Positions 26,882 through 36,051 of a stretch of 62,490 nucleotides of DNA are shown in pieces. Each line of letters starts with the position of its first letter. Position 1 is the stretch's first letter. Source of the DNA: Planctomycetaceae bacterium (GTDB lineage: Bacteria > Planctomycetota > SZUA-567); NCBI GenBank assembly GCA_021203245.1, contig JAJQBO010000129.1:1-62490 (forward strand), in the 5' to 3' direction. The translations under genes and the position numbers were made by a program. The notes beneath the pieces were generated by a model. It was not told where the DNA came from, did not search any database, and saw only the letters and a program-made list of their open reading frames with translations.

Positions 26882-27157
26882 TTAGAAAATAAGCTTATCG
26901 TAGAGATCCTCCCAATCGGGATTCATCTCTTCGATAAGCTTCAGCTTCCACAACCGATTCCATTTTTTGACCCGCTTTTCCCGCAAAATCGCCTCAGGCA
27001 TTATTGCGTGCCACTCATACCAAACCAACCAATCCAGCTTGTATTCGGCGGTGAAACCGCCATAATGGCCTTCGCGGTGTTTGGCCACTCGCACGGGAAG
27101 ATTGGATGTCACGCCGATGTACAGCGTGCCGTTCCGCTCGTTCGTCATGATATACAC
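26882..27157 (-). CDS. GIY-YIG nuclease superfamily protein
   Basis: A 91-residue protein of the small UvrC-like GIY-YIG family: VYIMTNERNGTLYIGVTSNL (GIY/YIG motifs as VYI and YIG), then the conserved Arg in RVAKHREG, a Glu near WYEWHAI and the C-terminal WKLKLIEE / NPDWEDLY. The GTG start used here gives a slightly short N-terminus. Reading five codons further upstream gives MKQPCVYIM if the ATT at 27172-27170 is read as the start, which is how relatives begin. The gene may therefore use a rare ATT codon or have lost its ATG. Function of the family is unclear. Confidence 0.8.
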   Translation of the reverse strand: MYIMTNERNGTLYIGVTSNLPVRVAKHREGHYGGFTAEYKLDWLVWYEWHAIMPEAILREKRVKKWNRLWKLKLIEEMNPDWEDLYDKLIF

Positions 27158-27187
27158 GCACGGTTGTTTAATCGCCGGCCATCACCA

Positions 27188-29515
27188 TTACTCCACCCCA
27201 AGAAACTCCAACTCGCATTGCCGCGCCGCCAAATCCACCTTCCGTACCCGGACGCGGATGACCTGGCCGATGTGGAAGCCGGGGTCGCCGGCGAGCTGCG
27301 GGCGCTTGACCTTTTTCTTCGAGCCGGCGGCGAGTGGCGGCAGTTCCTCGCGGGTCGAATACCCCTTGGCCGCGAGGGCGACGCGGGGGATAAGGCCTTC
27401 GACGAAGTAGCCGCGTATCTCGACAAAGATGCCGAATTTCTTGATGCCTGTCACCACCGCTTCGAAATCGCTGTCCTTCGCCTTTGACAACAGTTCCAGG
27501 CGGCGGAAGTCCTTGACCGCCTCTTCGATACGCATGGCGCGGCGCTCGCGGCTGGAACAGTGCATGCCCAGAGAAACGACGTCGTCGTCGGTCGTCACCA
27601 GCTTGCGGAGCTTTTTCGGCAACTTGTTGGCCTTGGCGGCACCAAGCGCGAACGCCTTGTCCAGCATCTGGTGCAGGTAGAGGTCTGGGTAGCGGCGGAT
27701 AGGACTGGTGAAGTGCATGTATTTCGCGAAATTCAGCGCAAAGTGGCCGACGTCGGAATCGGGGCCGTAAACCGCCTGCTGGAAGCTTTTGAGGATCATC
27801 AGATTGATGGCGTGCTCTTCCGGCTTGCCCGCCGCCTTGGTGATGACAGACATCAGTTTCTTGCGGGTCAGGGGCGGCTTGAAGGCGTACCCGCTGGCGT
27901 TCAGATATTCGGCCAATTCCTCCACCCGCTCCTCCTTCGGCGCGGGGTGCTGGCGGTGCAGGGCGGGGAGGCCGTTGGACGCGGCCCACTCGGCGACGCA
28001 GCGGTTGGCGGCAAGCATGAACTCCTCCACCAACTGGTGGAAAAAGTCGTGCTCGACCTCCTCCATCGCGACGGCGCGGCCGTCCGTATCGATGACGACG
28101 CGGAATTCCTTCAGGTTCAATTCAATCGCACCGCCCGACATGCGTTTGCCCCGGAGGGTCATGGCAAGACTATGCAGCTTGAACACGCAGTCGAGGAGTT
28201 CCTTGTCGGGAAACTCCTTGGCCATGGCAGGATGCTCCACCAGGTCGCGGACATCGCCGTAGGTGAAACGGTGGCGCGAACGGATGACGGACCGGTGGAT
28301 GGAATAGCCGATCCGCTCCCCTTCCGGCGTGTATTTGATGCGCACCGTCTTGGCGGGGCGGACCTCGTTTGGCCGGAGCGAACAGATATCGTTGGAGATC
28401 TCCTCCGGCAGCATGGGGATGACCCGCTCGGGGAGATAGATGCTGGTGGAGCGGTCCCGCGCCTCGATATCCAAATCCGAACCGGGAATGACGTAGTGGG
28501 CCACGTCGGCGATATGGACGTCGACGATGAGGTTACCATCGGCGTCTTCGCGGATGCCGAGGGCGTCGTCGAAGTCGCGGGCGTCGACCGGGTCGATGGT
28601 GCAGCAGATTTCATTCGTACAGTCGAGCCGGCTGGCAATATCCTCCGGCGTCAGCTCGCGGTCGATGCGGCGGGCGTCGCGGATGACGTCGGGCGGGAAC
28701 GGCCCGGGCGCGTTGTTTTCCGCCAGGATGGCGGCGGTCTCGGTGTCGGGAGCGCCTGACGGCCCCAGCACCTCGATAATGACGGCGCGCGGCCCTTCCG
28801 GCGATTTGGGCCAGCTCAACACCTCCATCAGCACCTTCTGGCCGGGAGGCGGCATGGGGACCGAATCGTTGACGGTCAGGCGGACGGACGAGGCCTTACC
28901 GGGGTTAAGGCCGGCCTTTTCCGCGTTGCGGCGGCGGCGCTGGGATTTGGCCGCCTGGGCCGCCGACTTGGCCGGCGCGTCGGGCGAAAACTGAATCGTG
29001 AATTCGTAGTGGTTGCGCGGGTCTTCGACAACGGCGCGGCCGTTTTTCTGGACCTTGCCGACGATGCGGGTGCGGGCGCGCTTGACCACTTCCACCACCC
29101 GGCCGGACATGCGCCGTTCGCCCCGGCGCTCGGATTCGGTGACCATCACCCTGACGGTATCGCCGTCGAAGGCGTCGAGGAGCGAATCGGGCGGGATAAA
29201 GACGTCGGGGTCTTCCGGGTTCGGCGGGATGACGAAGGCGTGGCCGGCCATGGCGATGTCGATGTCGCCGACGACTTCCGTCTCCTTGGCGGCGGGACGC
29301 CAGCGGGCGTCGCGGCCGCGGCGAACCAGGCCTTCCTGGCGCAGTTCCTCCAGCACGCCCCGGAATTCGTGGAACTCCTTTTTCGGGATGTTCAGGAGGT
29401 GCGCCATGTCGCGGGACCGCATCGGCCGGTATTCGGGGCTGGCCAGGAAGGTCCGCAACACTTTTTCGTATCTGTCATGGTTGTTCAAAATCGTGTCTTT
29501 CTTGTCTGGAGTCAA
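27188..29515 (-). CDS. rnr: Ribonuclease R
   Basis: RNase R is a processive 3'-5' exoribonuclease that degrades structured RNA and acts in rRNA quality control. The 775 residues show an N-terminal winged-helix segment, cold-shock domains, the RNB catalytic domain with DPVDARDFDDA (metal-binding aspartates) and HFTSPIRRYPDL, and a C-terminal S1 domain (VVTGIKKFGIFVEIRGYFVEGLI). The start is a TTG ten bases after the serS stop, with no strong Shine-Dalgarno sequence, so it may begin a little downstream. It is co-directional with serS. Confidence 0.93.
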   Translation of the reverse strand: MTPDKKDTILNNHDRYEKVLRTFLASPEYRPMRSRDMAHLLNIPKKEFHEFRGVLEELRQEGLVRRGRDARWRPAAKETEVVGDIDIAMAGHAFVIPPNPEDPDVFIPPDSLLDAFDGDTVRVMVTESERRGERRMSGRVVEVVKRARTRIVGKVQKNGRAVVEDPRNHYEFTIQFSPDAPAKSAAQAAKSQRRRRNAEKAGLNPGKASSVRLTVNDSVPMPPPGQKVLMEVLSWPKSPEGPRAVIIEVLGPSGAPDTETAAILAENNAPGPFPPDVIRDARRIDRELTPEDIASRLDCTNEICCTIDPVDARDFDDALGIREDADGNLIVDVHIADVAHYVIPGSDLDIEARDRSTSIYLPERVIPMLPEEISNDICSLRPNEVRPAKTVRIKYTPEGERIGYSIHRSVIRSRHRFTYGDVRDLVEHPAMAKEFPDKELLDCVFKLHSLAMTLRGKRMSGGAIELNLKEFRVVIDTDGRAVAMEEVEHDFFHQLVEEFMLAANRCVAEWAASNGLPALHRQHPAPKEERVEELAEYLNASGYAFKPPLTRKKLMSVITKAAGKPEEHAINLMILKSFQQAVYGPDSDVGHFALNFAKYMHFTSPIRRYPDLYLHQMLDKAFALGAAKANKLPKKLRKLVTTDDDVVSLGMHCSSRERRAMRIEEAVKDFRRLELLSKAKDSDFEAVVTGIKKFGIFVEIRGYFVEGLIPRVALAAKGYSTREELPPLAAGSKKKVKRPQLAGDPGFHIGQVIRVRVRKVDLAARQCELEFLGVE

Positions 29516-29525
29516 ATAAAGGCGG

Positions 29526-30800
29526 TTACGCTTTGCGTAATTCCTTCATCCCCCCCATGTACGGCTGCAGCGCCTCGGGGATGGCGACAGAGCCGTCCTC
29601 GCGCTGGTTGTTTTCGATAATCGCGACCACGGTGCGGGGCAGGGCCACGCCGCTGGCATTCAGGGTGTGGGCCACCTGCGTCTTTTTGTTTTCGTCCTTG
29701 TAGCGGACATTGGCGCGGCGCGCTTGGTAGTCGCAGAAATTCGAGCAGGAACTGGCCTCGAGGTACTTGCCGACGCCGGCCGACCAGACCTCGAAGTCGT
29801 AGCACTTGGCGGCGGCGAAGGACATGTCCCGGGTCGCCAGGTTGAGGACGCGGTAGTGCAGGTTCAGGGACTGGAGAATGTCCTCGACGTCCTTCCGGAG
29901 CAGTTCCAACTGTTCGTAACTTTCGTCCGCCTTGCACACCCGCACCAATTCGACCTTGTTGAACTGGTGGACGCGCAGGAGGCCACGGGTGTCTTTTCCG
30001 GCCGCGCCGGCTTCACGGCGGAAACAGGCCGAATAGGCGCAGTACTTGAGGGGCAGGTCGGCCAGCGGGAGGATTTCGTCCCGGTGGATATTCGTGATCG
30101 GCACCTCGGCGGTGGGGATGAGGAAGAGATCGTCATCCTTGTCGCAGTGGTACATGTCGTCTTCCAGCTTCGGCAACTGGCCGGTGCCGATCATGCTGTC
30201 CCGGTTGACGAGGAAGGGCGGGAACCATTCGGTATAGCCGTGCCGGGTCGTATGAAAGTCGAGGAAGTAATTGTACAGCGCCCGTTCTAGCCGCGCGCCG
30301 AGGCCGCGGTAGAGAATAAAGCCGGAACCCGCGATCTTGACGCCGCGCTTGAGATCGATCATGCCCAATTCTTCGCAGATTTCCCAATGCGGACGCGGGG
30401 TAAAGGAAAAGCTCGGCTTTTCGCCCCACGCGGCGATTTCATCATTGGCTTCCTCGCCGCCGACGGGCGAGTCGGGCGACGGATGATTGGGGATGGCGAG
30501 CATAAGGTCGCGGAGTTCGACGGCGATGTCGCGTTCCTCGGCTTCGAGGATGCCGATGCGTTCGCCGACCTTTTTCATTTCTTCCTGCGCCGGCGCGGTG
30601 TCGCTGCCGGCTTTCTTGGCGGCGGCGATGTCCTTGGAGACGCGGTTGCGTTCGCTCTGCAGCGATTCCTTTTCCAGCAGGATTTCGCGGCGGCGGGCGT
30701 CGAGGGCGACGGCTCGGTCGACGTCGACGGCGACGCCCTTGAGTTGGCAGGCTTCCCGGAGGAAATCGGGGTTGTCTTTCAGTAAACGCATGTCCAGCAT
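29526..30800 (-). CDS. serS: Serine--tRNA ligase
   Basis: SerRS, 424 residues, class II. The N-terminal 110 residues form the coiled-coil arm that grips tRNA-Ser. The core follows with motif 2 AYSACFRREAGAAGKDTRGLLRVH region and motif 3 ASGVALPRTVVAIIENNQ. Length and architecture are standard. A hybrid kinase gene lies 41 bases upstream and rnr 10 bases downstream. Confidence 0.96.
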   Translation of the reverse strand: MLDMRLLKDNPDFLREACQLKGVAVDVDRAVALDARRREILLEKESLQSERNRVSKDIAAAKKAGSDTAPAQEEMKKVGERIGILEAEERDIAVELRDLMLAIPNHPSPDSPVGGEEANDEIAAWGEKPSFSFTPRPHWEICEELGMIDLKRGVKIAGSGFILYRGLGARLERALYNYFLDFHTTRHGYTEWFPPFLVNRDSMIGTGQLPKLEDDMYHCDKDDDLFLIPTAEVPITNIHRDEILPLADLPLKYCAYSACFRREAGAAGKDTRGLLRVHQFNKVELVRVCKADESYEQLELLRKDVEDILQSLNLHYRVLNLATRDMSFAAAKCYDFEVWSAGVGKYLEASSCSNFCDYQARRANVRYKDENKKTQVAHTLNASGVALPRTVVAIIENNQREDGSVAIPEALQPYMGGMKELRKA

Positions 30801-30841
30801 TGATAGTGTCCTTTACGGTTATTCGAACTCATACTGTAGTG

Positions 30842-32971
30842 TCAGTCGGTGGCTTCCGGTTCTTCGATAATGGGGCCGCGCATGTCGGACATGGTGGCGA
30901 AGGCGTCGGGGACGATGCGCTTCAATTCCTCCAGGGTGTCGTCGGTGACGAGGGGCAGTTCGCCGGCGAGGCGGACCAATTCCCTCTGCTCGGCGTCGGT
31001 GCGGCCGGCGTGCTCAACTTGTTTTAAAAGCGCCGCCAGGGCGGTAAAGCCGAGGTACCCGGCAAGGCCGCGCGCCTTGTTGGCGGCGAGGGCGATACGC
31101 TGGTGGTCGGGGCGGTCCCGTTCCGCCAGCGTCTGCAGTTCGACCAGTCCCGGCACCGCGTCTTCCATAAAGAAGCGCAGTACCCCGTGGAACTGGTCCT
31201 CAGGCATGATCTGGCGCAGGTTGACGAGATGGTTGCCGTCGATGCGACGAATCGAACTGCCGCCGCCGGACGCGTCGTACTGGCGCAAAATCTTTCGCCT
31301 GGTGATGGACGACGGCCGCACGTTGGTGGCCGCCGCCGCCGCTTCCATCAATTCGACGGGTTGGATTGGTTTTTTCACGACGCCGTCGGCGCCGGCGCGG
31401 CGGTAGTAACTTTCGTCCCGCATCTGTCCGGACGAGGCGATAAAGATGACCGGGGTGCGGCGGCCGGAGCTTTTTTCATCCTCGCGGATAAGCCTGAGGG
31501 TCTGCATGCCGTCCAGCTTCGGGAGGTTGAGGTCGAGGACGACCAGGTCGAAGCGGCAGGTCCGGCAGCGCTCGGCCGCATCCACGCCGTTGTCGGTGGT
31601 GGTGAGGCGGTGGCCGTCGAACCGCAGATACGCCTGCGCCACCCGGCTCGACAGCGGGTTGGCGTCGGCTAGGAGGATGTCCATCGGCGGCAGGCGCATG
31701 GCTTCGGCCGGCGGTTCGAGTTTTCCCGGCAGCGTTCCCGGCGCGGCGGGCAGGAGCGGGATGGAAAAGTGGAATTCGCTGCCGCGCCCGGTCTCGGATT
31801 CGTAGGATATTTTACCGCCCATGGCGTGGACGAGGCGGCGGCAGATGGCCAGGCCGACGCCGATGCCGCCGAAGCGGCGCGACTCGGGGCTGTCGGCGGT
31901 CAGGCCGGCCTGGAATAACTGCTCTTCCAGATCCGGCGGCACGCCCGGGCCGGTATCGGAGACCATGAAACGGAGCCGCGAGGCGATGACTTCGACCGTG
32001 ATCGATACGTGGCCGCGCTCGGTGAATTTGACGCTGTTGTCGACCAGGTGCACCAGGACGCGGCGGAGCAGGTGCGGGTCCGCCATGATGAGGGGCGGGA
32101 CATTGGAGGCGACGTGGACGCGCATCTCCAGCCCCTTCTCCTCGACCCGGACGCTGAACAGGTTGGCGACGCCGCCCACCAGCGCGCCCACGTCCACGGC
32201 GACGGCGTTGGCCCGGGTGGGGCCGTTGTCCAGGTTGGCCGCGTCGACGAGATCGTCCACGAGTCGCACCAGCGATGCGGCGGAGGAGTGAATGACGCCG
32301 GCGAGTTCGGCCTGGCGCTCGTCCAGTCCCGCGTCCATAAGCATGCGCGCCATGCCGACGACGCCGCTGGCCGGGGTGCGAAGTTCGCGTGAAACAACTT
32401 CCAGAAACAGCGTGCGGGACTTCTCGAGTTCGGCCAGCGATTGTTCCATTTCCTTCAGCCTGCCGGCGGCGATGAGTTCCGGTCCCGCGTCGTAAACGAG
32501 GAGGAAATGGCCCTGCGGCGCGCCGTTTTCGTCGAGCCAATGGCTGACGGCGATGCGGCAGGGGATTAATGCGCCGTCCCGCGCGACGAGTTCGATGACC
32601 GCCTCGCCGGCGGCGGGGTGGTTGGTGAGCCGGGTAAAGGCGGGAAGCTTGCCGACATAGACGAAATTGGCGAAATTGACGCCAGGCATTTCGGCTTGTG
32701 AATAGCCGATCATGTTGGCGAAGGTCTTGTTGGCTGTGGCGATGCGCAGGCCGAGGTCGGTCAGGGCAAAGCCGATGGCGGCGTTTTCAAGCAGGATGCG
32801 AAGATCCGCCTCGCCCCGCGAGAGGACGGCGTTGGCGGCCTGGAGCTTTTCCAACTGGCGGCGCGACGCGGCTTCCAGTTCGAGGCAGCGCTGGACCAGG
32901 CGGCGGTTTTCCTCAACCAGTTGCTGGTTGTGGCTCTGGGCGGCAATGTTTTCGCTTGCTTCGGTCGCCAT
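30842..32971 (-). CDS. Hybrid histidine kinase-like protein lacking both phospho-accepting histidines
   Basis: The 709-residue protein starts at MATEASEN (AAGGA upstream). Order: coiled coil (10-55), PAS (about 60-165), HisKA-like dimerisation region (about 180-250), HATPase (about 290-410, with DNSVKF, DTGPGVP, GGIGVGLAI), receiver (about 440-560, with VVLDLNLP and VVKKPIQP) and a C-terminal HPt-like domain (about 585-690). The H-box reads VVSRELRTP, with Arg195 where His is expected. The HPt reads AANKARG, with Asn631 in place of His. The ATP and receiver residues are kept. Normal phosphorelay is therefore impossible in this protein alone; it may sense, bind or dephosphorylate a partner. 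Confidence 0.82.
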   Translation of the reverse strand: MATEASENIAAQSHNQQLVEENRRLVQRCLELEAASRRQLEKLQAANAVLSRGEADLRILLENAAIGFALTDLGLRIATANKTFANMIGYSQAEMPGVNFANFVYVGKLPAFTRLTNHPAAGEAVIELVARDGALIPCRIAVSHWLDENGAPQGHFLLVYDAGPELIAAGRLKEMEQSLAELEKSRTLFLEVVSRELRTPASGVVGMARMLMDAGLDERQAELAGVIHSSAASLVRLVDDLVDAANLDNGPTRANAVAVDVGALVGGVANLFSVRVEEKGLEMRVHVASNVPPLIMADPHLLRRVLVHLVDNSVKFTERGHVSITVEVIASRLRFMVSDTGPGVPPDLEEQLFQAGLTADSPESRRFGGIGVGLAICRRLVHAMGGKISYESETGRGSEFHFSIPLLPAAPGTLPGKLEPPAEAMRLPPMDILLADANPLSSRVAQAYLRFDGHRLTTTDNGVDAAERCRTCRFDLVVLDLNLPKLDGMQTLRLIREDEKSSGRRTPVIFIASSGQMRDESYYRRAGADGVVKKPIQPVELMEAAAAATNVRPSSITRRKILRQYDASGGGSSIRRIDGNHLVNLRQIMPEDQFHGVLRFFMEDAVPGLVELQTLAERDRPDHQRIALAANKARGLAGYLGFTALAALLKQVEHAGRTDAEQRELVRLAGELPLVTDDTLEELKRIVPDAFATMSDMRGPIIEEPEATD

Positions 32972-33254
32972 GGCGGTATCCTTGCGTTCCGCAACGTGGC
33001 CGGGACGGGATTCCCGTCCAGAGTCCACAAGAATGCGGATGCCGCGACGCTGCGGCATCACCTCCTATGATATCCATTATGGCCTGGCGACGCCATACGG
33101 AAATGCTTGCCCCATCGCCTTTTCGCTCGATCAGCGCTGTGGCGAAACAGATGCCGCCGCTGCGGTTGGAGCGGATTGGGGCTGGTGTTTGGCCGCGCCT
33201 GCTGCTACAATGCACGCGGCACGCGGAGTCGACCTATCCAGAAAAGGAGAACAC

Positions 33255-33464
33255 ATGGCCAGCATGACCATTCCCGTCGCCGGTATGCACTGCCAGAACT
33301 GCGTCAACGCGGTCAAGGGCAAGCTTGCGTCCCTGCCCGGCGTCTCGTCGGTGGACGTGGATCTGCAGAAGGGGCAGGCGGTAATCGAAGGGCAAGGGGT
33401 GGACGTGGCGACAGTCAAGGAAGCCATCGACGATCTTGGTTTCGAGGCTGGCGACCCGGTATAA
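33255..33464 (+). CDS. Heavy-metal-associated domain protein (CopZ-like)
   Basis: A 69-residue protein that is a single HMA domain: MTIPVAGMHCQNCVNAV carries the metal site MxCxxC and the fold ends with VKEAIDDLGFEAG. Such proteins carry Cu(I) to P-type ATPases. AGAAAAGGAG precedes the start. No copper ATPase is nearby; the TPR gene follows after 36 bases. Confidence 0.9.
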   Translation: MASMTIPVAGMHCQNCVNAVKGKLASLPGVSSVDVDLQKGQAVIEGQGVDVATVKEAIDDLGFEAGDPV

Positions 33465-33500
33465 ATCCGGGACGCACCGCAGAGAAGAGGAAGGGAACGC

Positions 33501-34394
33501 ATGGCGGACGACGACGCCCTCGAAGCGGGCGGCTCCAGTCCTGACGCGACGGTGGAGGTGGAGGTCGTCTGGGGCGAGCCGGTCAGCCGCAGCGAGGCGA
33601 AACGGCTTGGCCTGGAATTGGGCAACGCCGGCGATTCGGGCTATTTTCGCGTTGACGCCATCGACTTCGCCGGGGCGTCGGAAACGCCGAAAAAGATCCA
33701 CCAGGCCCTCTTCCTCCTGGAGCGGAACCGCTTCGACTTGGCCCTGAATCTGGCCCAGGAGGCGGCCCAGGAAAATCCGTCCCTCACCGCCGCCACCGTC
33801 GCCGTCGCCCGATGCCTTATCGCCAAGGGCGACGACGCCAGGGCCTATGCCCAACTGGCGAACATCCCGGACGATGCTGTGGACGCCGAGGCGCGGTATT
33901 ATACGGCCGAGGCGCTTTCCAATATGGGCAACCGCGACGAAGCCATCGCGGCGGTAGAGGAGGTCCTGACGATGTCGCCCTCCTCCGACCTCGAAGTCCT
34001 TGCCGGCGAACTGCTCGGCCGGCTTCGGGAAGAAGCCAGGACAGTCACCGCCGCGGCACAGGCCGCACCGCACGAGGACGTCCCGGAGTCCGAGCGCCCG
34101 TCGCCCGCCGCAGGCAGGGCGGGGCGGTGGCTGGTTTTCCTCGCCCTGGCGGCAGCCATTATCGCCCTCGCGATCATCGCCTTCTCCGTCTTCCTGCCCG
34201 AGCAATACCGTTCTTTCCGGAATCGGTTGCCGGCGGGGTGGACCTTCCTGCCGGGAGACGACGCGCCCGCCCGGCCGCCGGAAGACGCTCCGGCCAATCC
34301 GTCCACGCCGCGCACCGCCGCCCCCAAGCCGTTCCGGAAACGGCCGTTTGCGCAGACCGTCGCCGTGGCTGGCTGTTTTTCCGACAAAGGTTGA
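33501..34394 (+). CDS. TPR-containing single-pass membrane protein
   Basis: 297 residues. After an acidic N-terminus, residues about 60-185 form tetratricopeptide-like helices (KIHQALFLLERNRFDLALNLAQEA, EALSNMGNRDEAIAAVEEVL). One membrane span follows at about 212-232 (WLVFLALAAAIIALAIIAFS), then a Pro-rich tail ending with a Cys. The TPR part would be cytoplasmic. GAGGAAGGG precedes the ATG. Family-level partner is unknown; it lies just upstream of the che promoter. Confidence 0.75.
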   Translation: MADDDALEAGGSSPDATVEVEVVWGEPVSRSEAKRLGLELGNAGDSGYFRVDAIDFAGASETPKKIHQALFLLERNRFDLALNLAQEAAQENPSLTAATVAVARCLIAKGDDARAYAQLANIPDDAVDAEARYYTAEALSNMGNRDEAIAAVEEVLTMSPSSDLEVLAGELLGRLREEARTVTAAAQAAPHEDVPESERPSPAAGRAGRWLVFLALAAAIIALAIIAFSVFLPEQYRSFRNRLPAGWTFLPGDDAPARPPEDAPANPSTPRTAAPKPFRKRPFAQTVAVAGCFSDKG

Positions 34395-34440
34395 AAACAT
34401 TTTCCGGCATGGGTATAATCCCACGGTTGCCGAACCGTGG
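34391..34440 (+). promoter_or_regulatory. Promoter of cheD-cheR-cheB with inverted repeat at the start site
   Basis: TTGAAA (34391-34396), 17 bases, consensus TATAAT (34414-34419). Immediately after it, an 8-bp inverted repeat CCACGGTT/AACCGTGG (34421-34440, 4-base spacer) covers the predicted start near 34426, so it could be an operator or a 5' stabilising hairpin. Confidence 0.7.
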
Positions 34441-34453
34441 AGATTTTGACCAA

Positions 34454-34978
34454 ATGACCCTGCCTGTCACACGAACCCTGCTGCTGCGTCCGGGTTTTCT
34501 CTGCCTGCCGACACAGCCGACGCGCCTTTGCACCGTCGTCTCCAGCGGCGTTGCGGTCACGGTGTATGATCGGCGGCAGTGCATGGGCGGCGTGGGCCAT
34601 TATTCCCACCCTCTCCGGGTCGACGGGCTGTCCACGCCGGACTTTGCCGCGCCGGCGCTGGTCGGGCTGATTCGGATGTTCACTGACGCGGGCTCGGACC
34701 CGCGCCATCTTGAAACCTACCTCTACGGCGGGGCCGACAACCCCGCCGCTGCAGGGTATTCCAGTTTGAGGGGTTCGCACAATTTGCGCACAGGATATGA
34801 GATATTGGGCAAATTGGGCGTGCGGATCGCCGGCTCCGACGTGGGCGGTCGTTTTGCCCGCAAGTTGGTGTTTTACACCGGAACCGGTGAAAGTATCCTG
34901 GCCAAGGTGGACGATTTCGACGACAATGCGTGGTATCCTCCTCCGTCGTGCATGACCGAAGCCACTACGTGGGCCTGA
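34454..34978 (+). CDS. cheD: CheD-like protein with the catalytic Cys replaced
   Basis: CheD deamidates receptor glutamines and helps adaptation. The 174 residues begin with a family-like ATG and show TVVSSGVAVTVYDRRQ, GGVGHYSHPL, LYGGAD and VFYTGTG, matching the CheD fold. The family catalytic Cys in (L/S)GSCVAV is Gly32 here (GGC, one base from TGC); His49 and Thr27 are retained. It may be an inactive deamidase that still binds receptors or CheC-like partners. It is first in the che gene set, 27 bases before cheR. Confidence 0.8.
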   Translation: MTLPVTRTLLLRPGFLCLPTQPTRLCTVVSSGVAVTVYDRRQCMGGVGHYSHPLRVDGLSTPDFAAPALVGLIRMFTDAGSDPRHLETYLYGGADNPAAAGYSSLRGSHNLRTGYEILGKLGVRIAGSDVGGRFARKLVFYTGTGESILAKVDDFDDNAWYPPPSCMTEATTWA

Positions 34979-35005
34979 TTGCCCCGCGCTAAAACTGGAA
35001 CAGCA

Positions 35006-35962
35006 ATGAACGATTCAACCGACAATACCGCAGGCGAGCGCCCGACCAGCGCTTCATTCCGGGGCAGCCGCCCGCCGCGCCCGGTGCGCGACACCGTCGT
35101 CATGATCAACCCCGACCTTCTCGCCGGGATGAATATCCAGAACATTCCGATGCCGGAGTTCGAGGAGTTGTCAGAACTGATCCGCCGACACTTCGGCATC
35201 AAGGTGGGTGAAAACAAAATCACCCTCGTCACCGGGCGCATGCACCCCATGATGGAAAAGTACGGCTTCGCCAACCACCGAGAATGCCTGGACGCCATCC
35301 ACGCCGACAAGACCGGCGTTCTCCTTTCGGAACTGGCCAACCGCATCTCCACCAACCACACCGCGTTCTACCGGGAGGACGCCCACTTCGCCATGCTGCG
35401 GGAGACGGTTTTGCCCGAAATTGTCGCGCAAAAGACCAAGGCGGGCGATCGCGACCTCCGCATCTGGTGCGCCGCCGCCGCGACCGGCGAGGAGGCGTAT
35501 ACCGTTCTCTTTACCTTGTTACGCTACTTTGGCATGGATTACCCCAACTGGCGGGCGGGGGTCCTGGCCACCGACATCTCCGCCGAAGCCCTCGCCACCG
35601 GCAAGGCTGGACGCTACAACGACGCCCGCATGACGCCTGTCCCCAAGGACGTCGTCAACGCCTACTTTACCCGCGTCGACGCCGACGCCTACGAGGTCAA
35701 ACCCGAGTTGCGGAGTGAAGTCACCTTTCGGCGGCTCAACCTAGTGAACGACGCGTATCCCTTCAGGAAAAAATTCGATATCATCTTTTGCCGTAACGTC
35801 ATGATCTACTTTACCCGCGCCATCCGCACCGGACTCCTGATCCGCCTGCGCGACTGGCTCGTGCCAGGCGGCTACCTGTTTATCGGTCATTCCGAATCGC
35901 TGGTCGGTTCCCACCAGGGGTACGACTATGTCGCACCCGCTGTATATAAACGAGCGGATTAA
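35006..35962 (+). CDS. cheR: Chemotaxis protein methyltransferase CheR
   Basis: CheR methylates receptor glutamates with S-adenosylmethionine. The 318 residues start at MNDSTDNT with GGAA upstream. The N-terminal domain includes SELIRRHFGIKVGEN, followed by TNHTAFYRE and the SAM site WCAAAATGEEAYT, then FDIIFCRNVMIYF and GYLFIGHSESL. All match the CheR family. cheB follows 89 bases later. Confidence 0.96.
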   Translation: MNDSTDNTAGERPTSASFRGSRPPRPVRDTVVMINPDLLAGMNIQNIPMPEFEELSELIRRHFGIKVGENKITLVTGRMHPMMEKYGFANHRECLDAIHADKTGVLLSELANRISTNHTAFYREDAHFAMLRETVLPEIVAQKTKAGDRDLRIWCAAAATGEEAYTVLFTLLRYFGMDYPNWRAGVLATDISAEALATGKAGRYNDARMTPVPKDVVNAYFTRVDADAYEVKPELRSEVTFRRLNLVNDAYPFRKKFDIIFCRNVMIYFTRAIRTGLLIRLRDWLVPGGYLFIGHSESLVGSHQGYDYVAPAVYKRAD

Positions 35963-36051
35963 TCCGGTTTTGCCCGTTTTCCTGCTGCATTGTCCGCCCG
36001 TTTTCCGTATATAAGAGGGATATGGGTATAGGACGGGAGGGAAGGGTGCCA

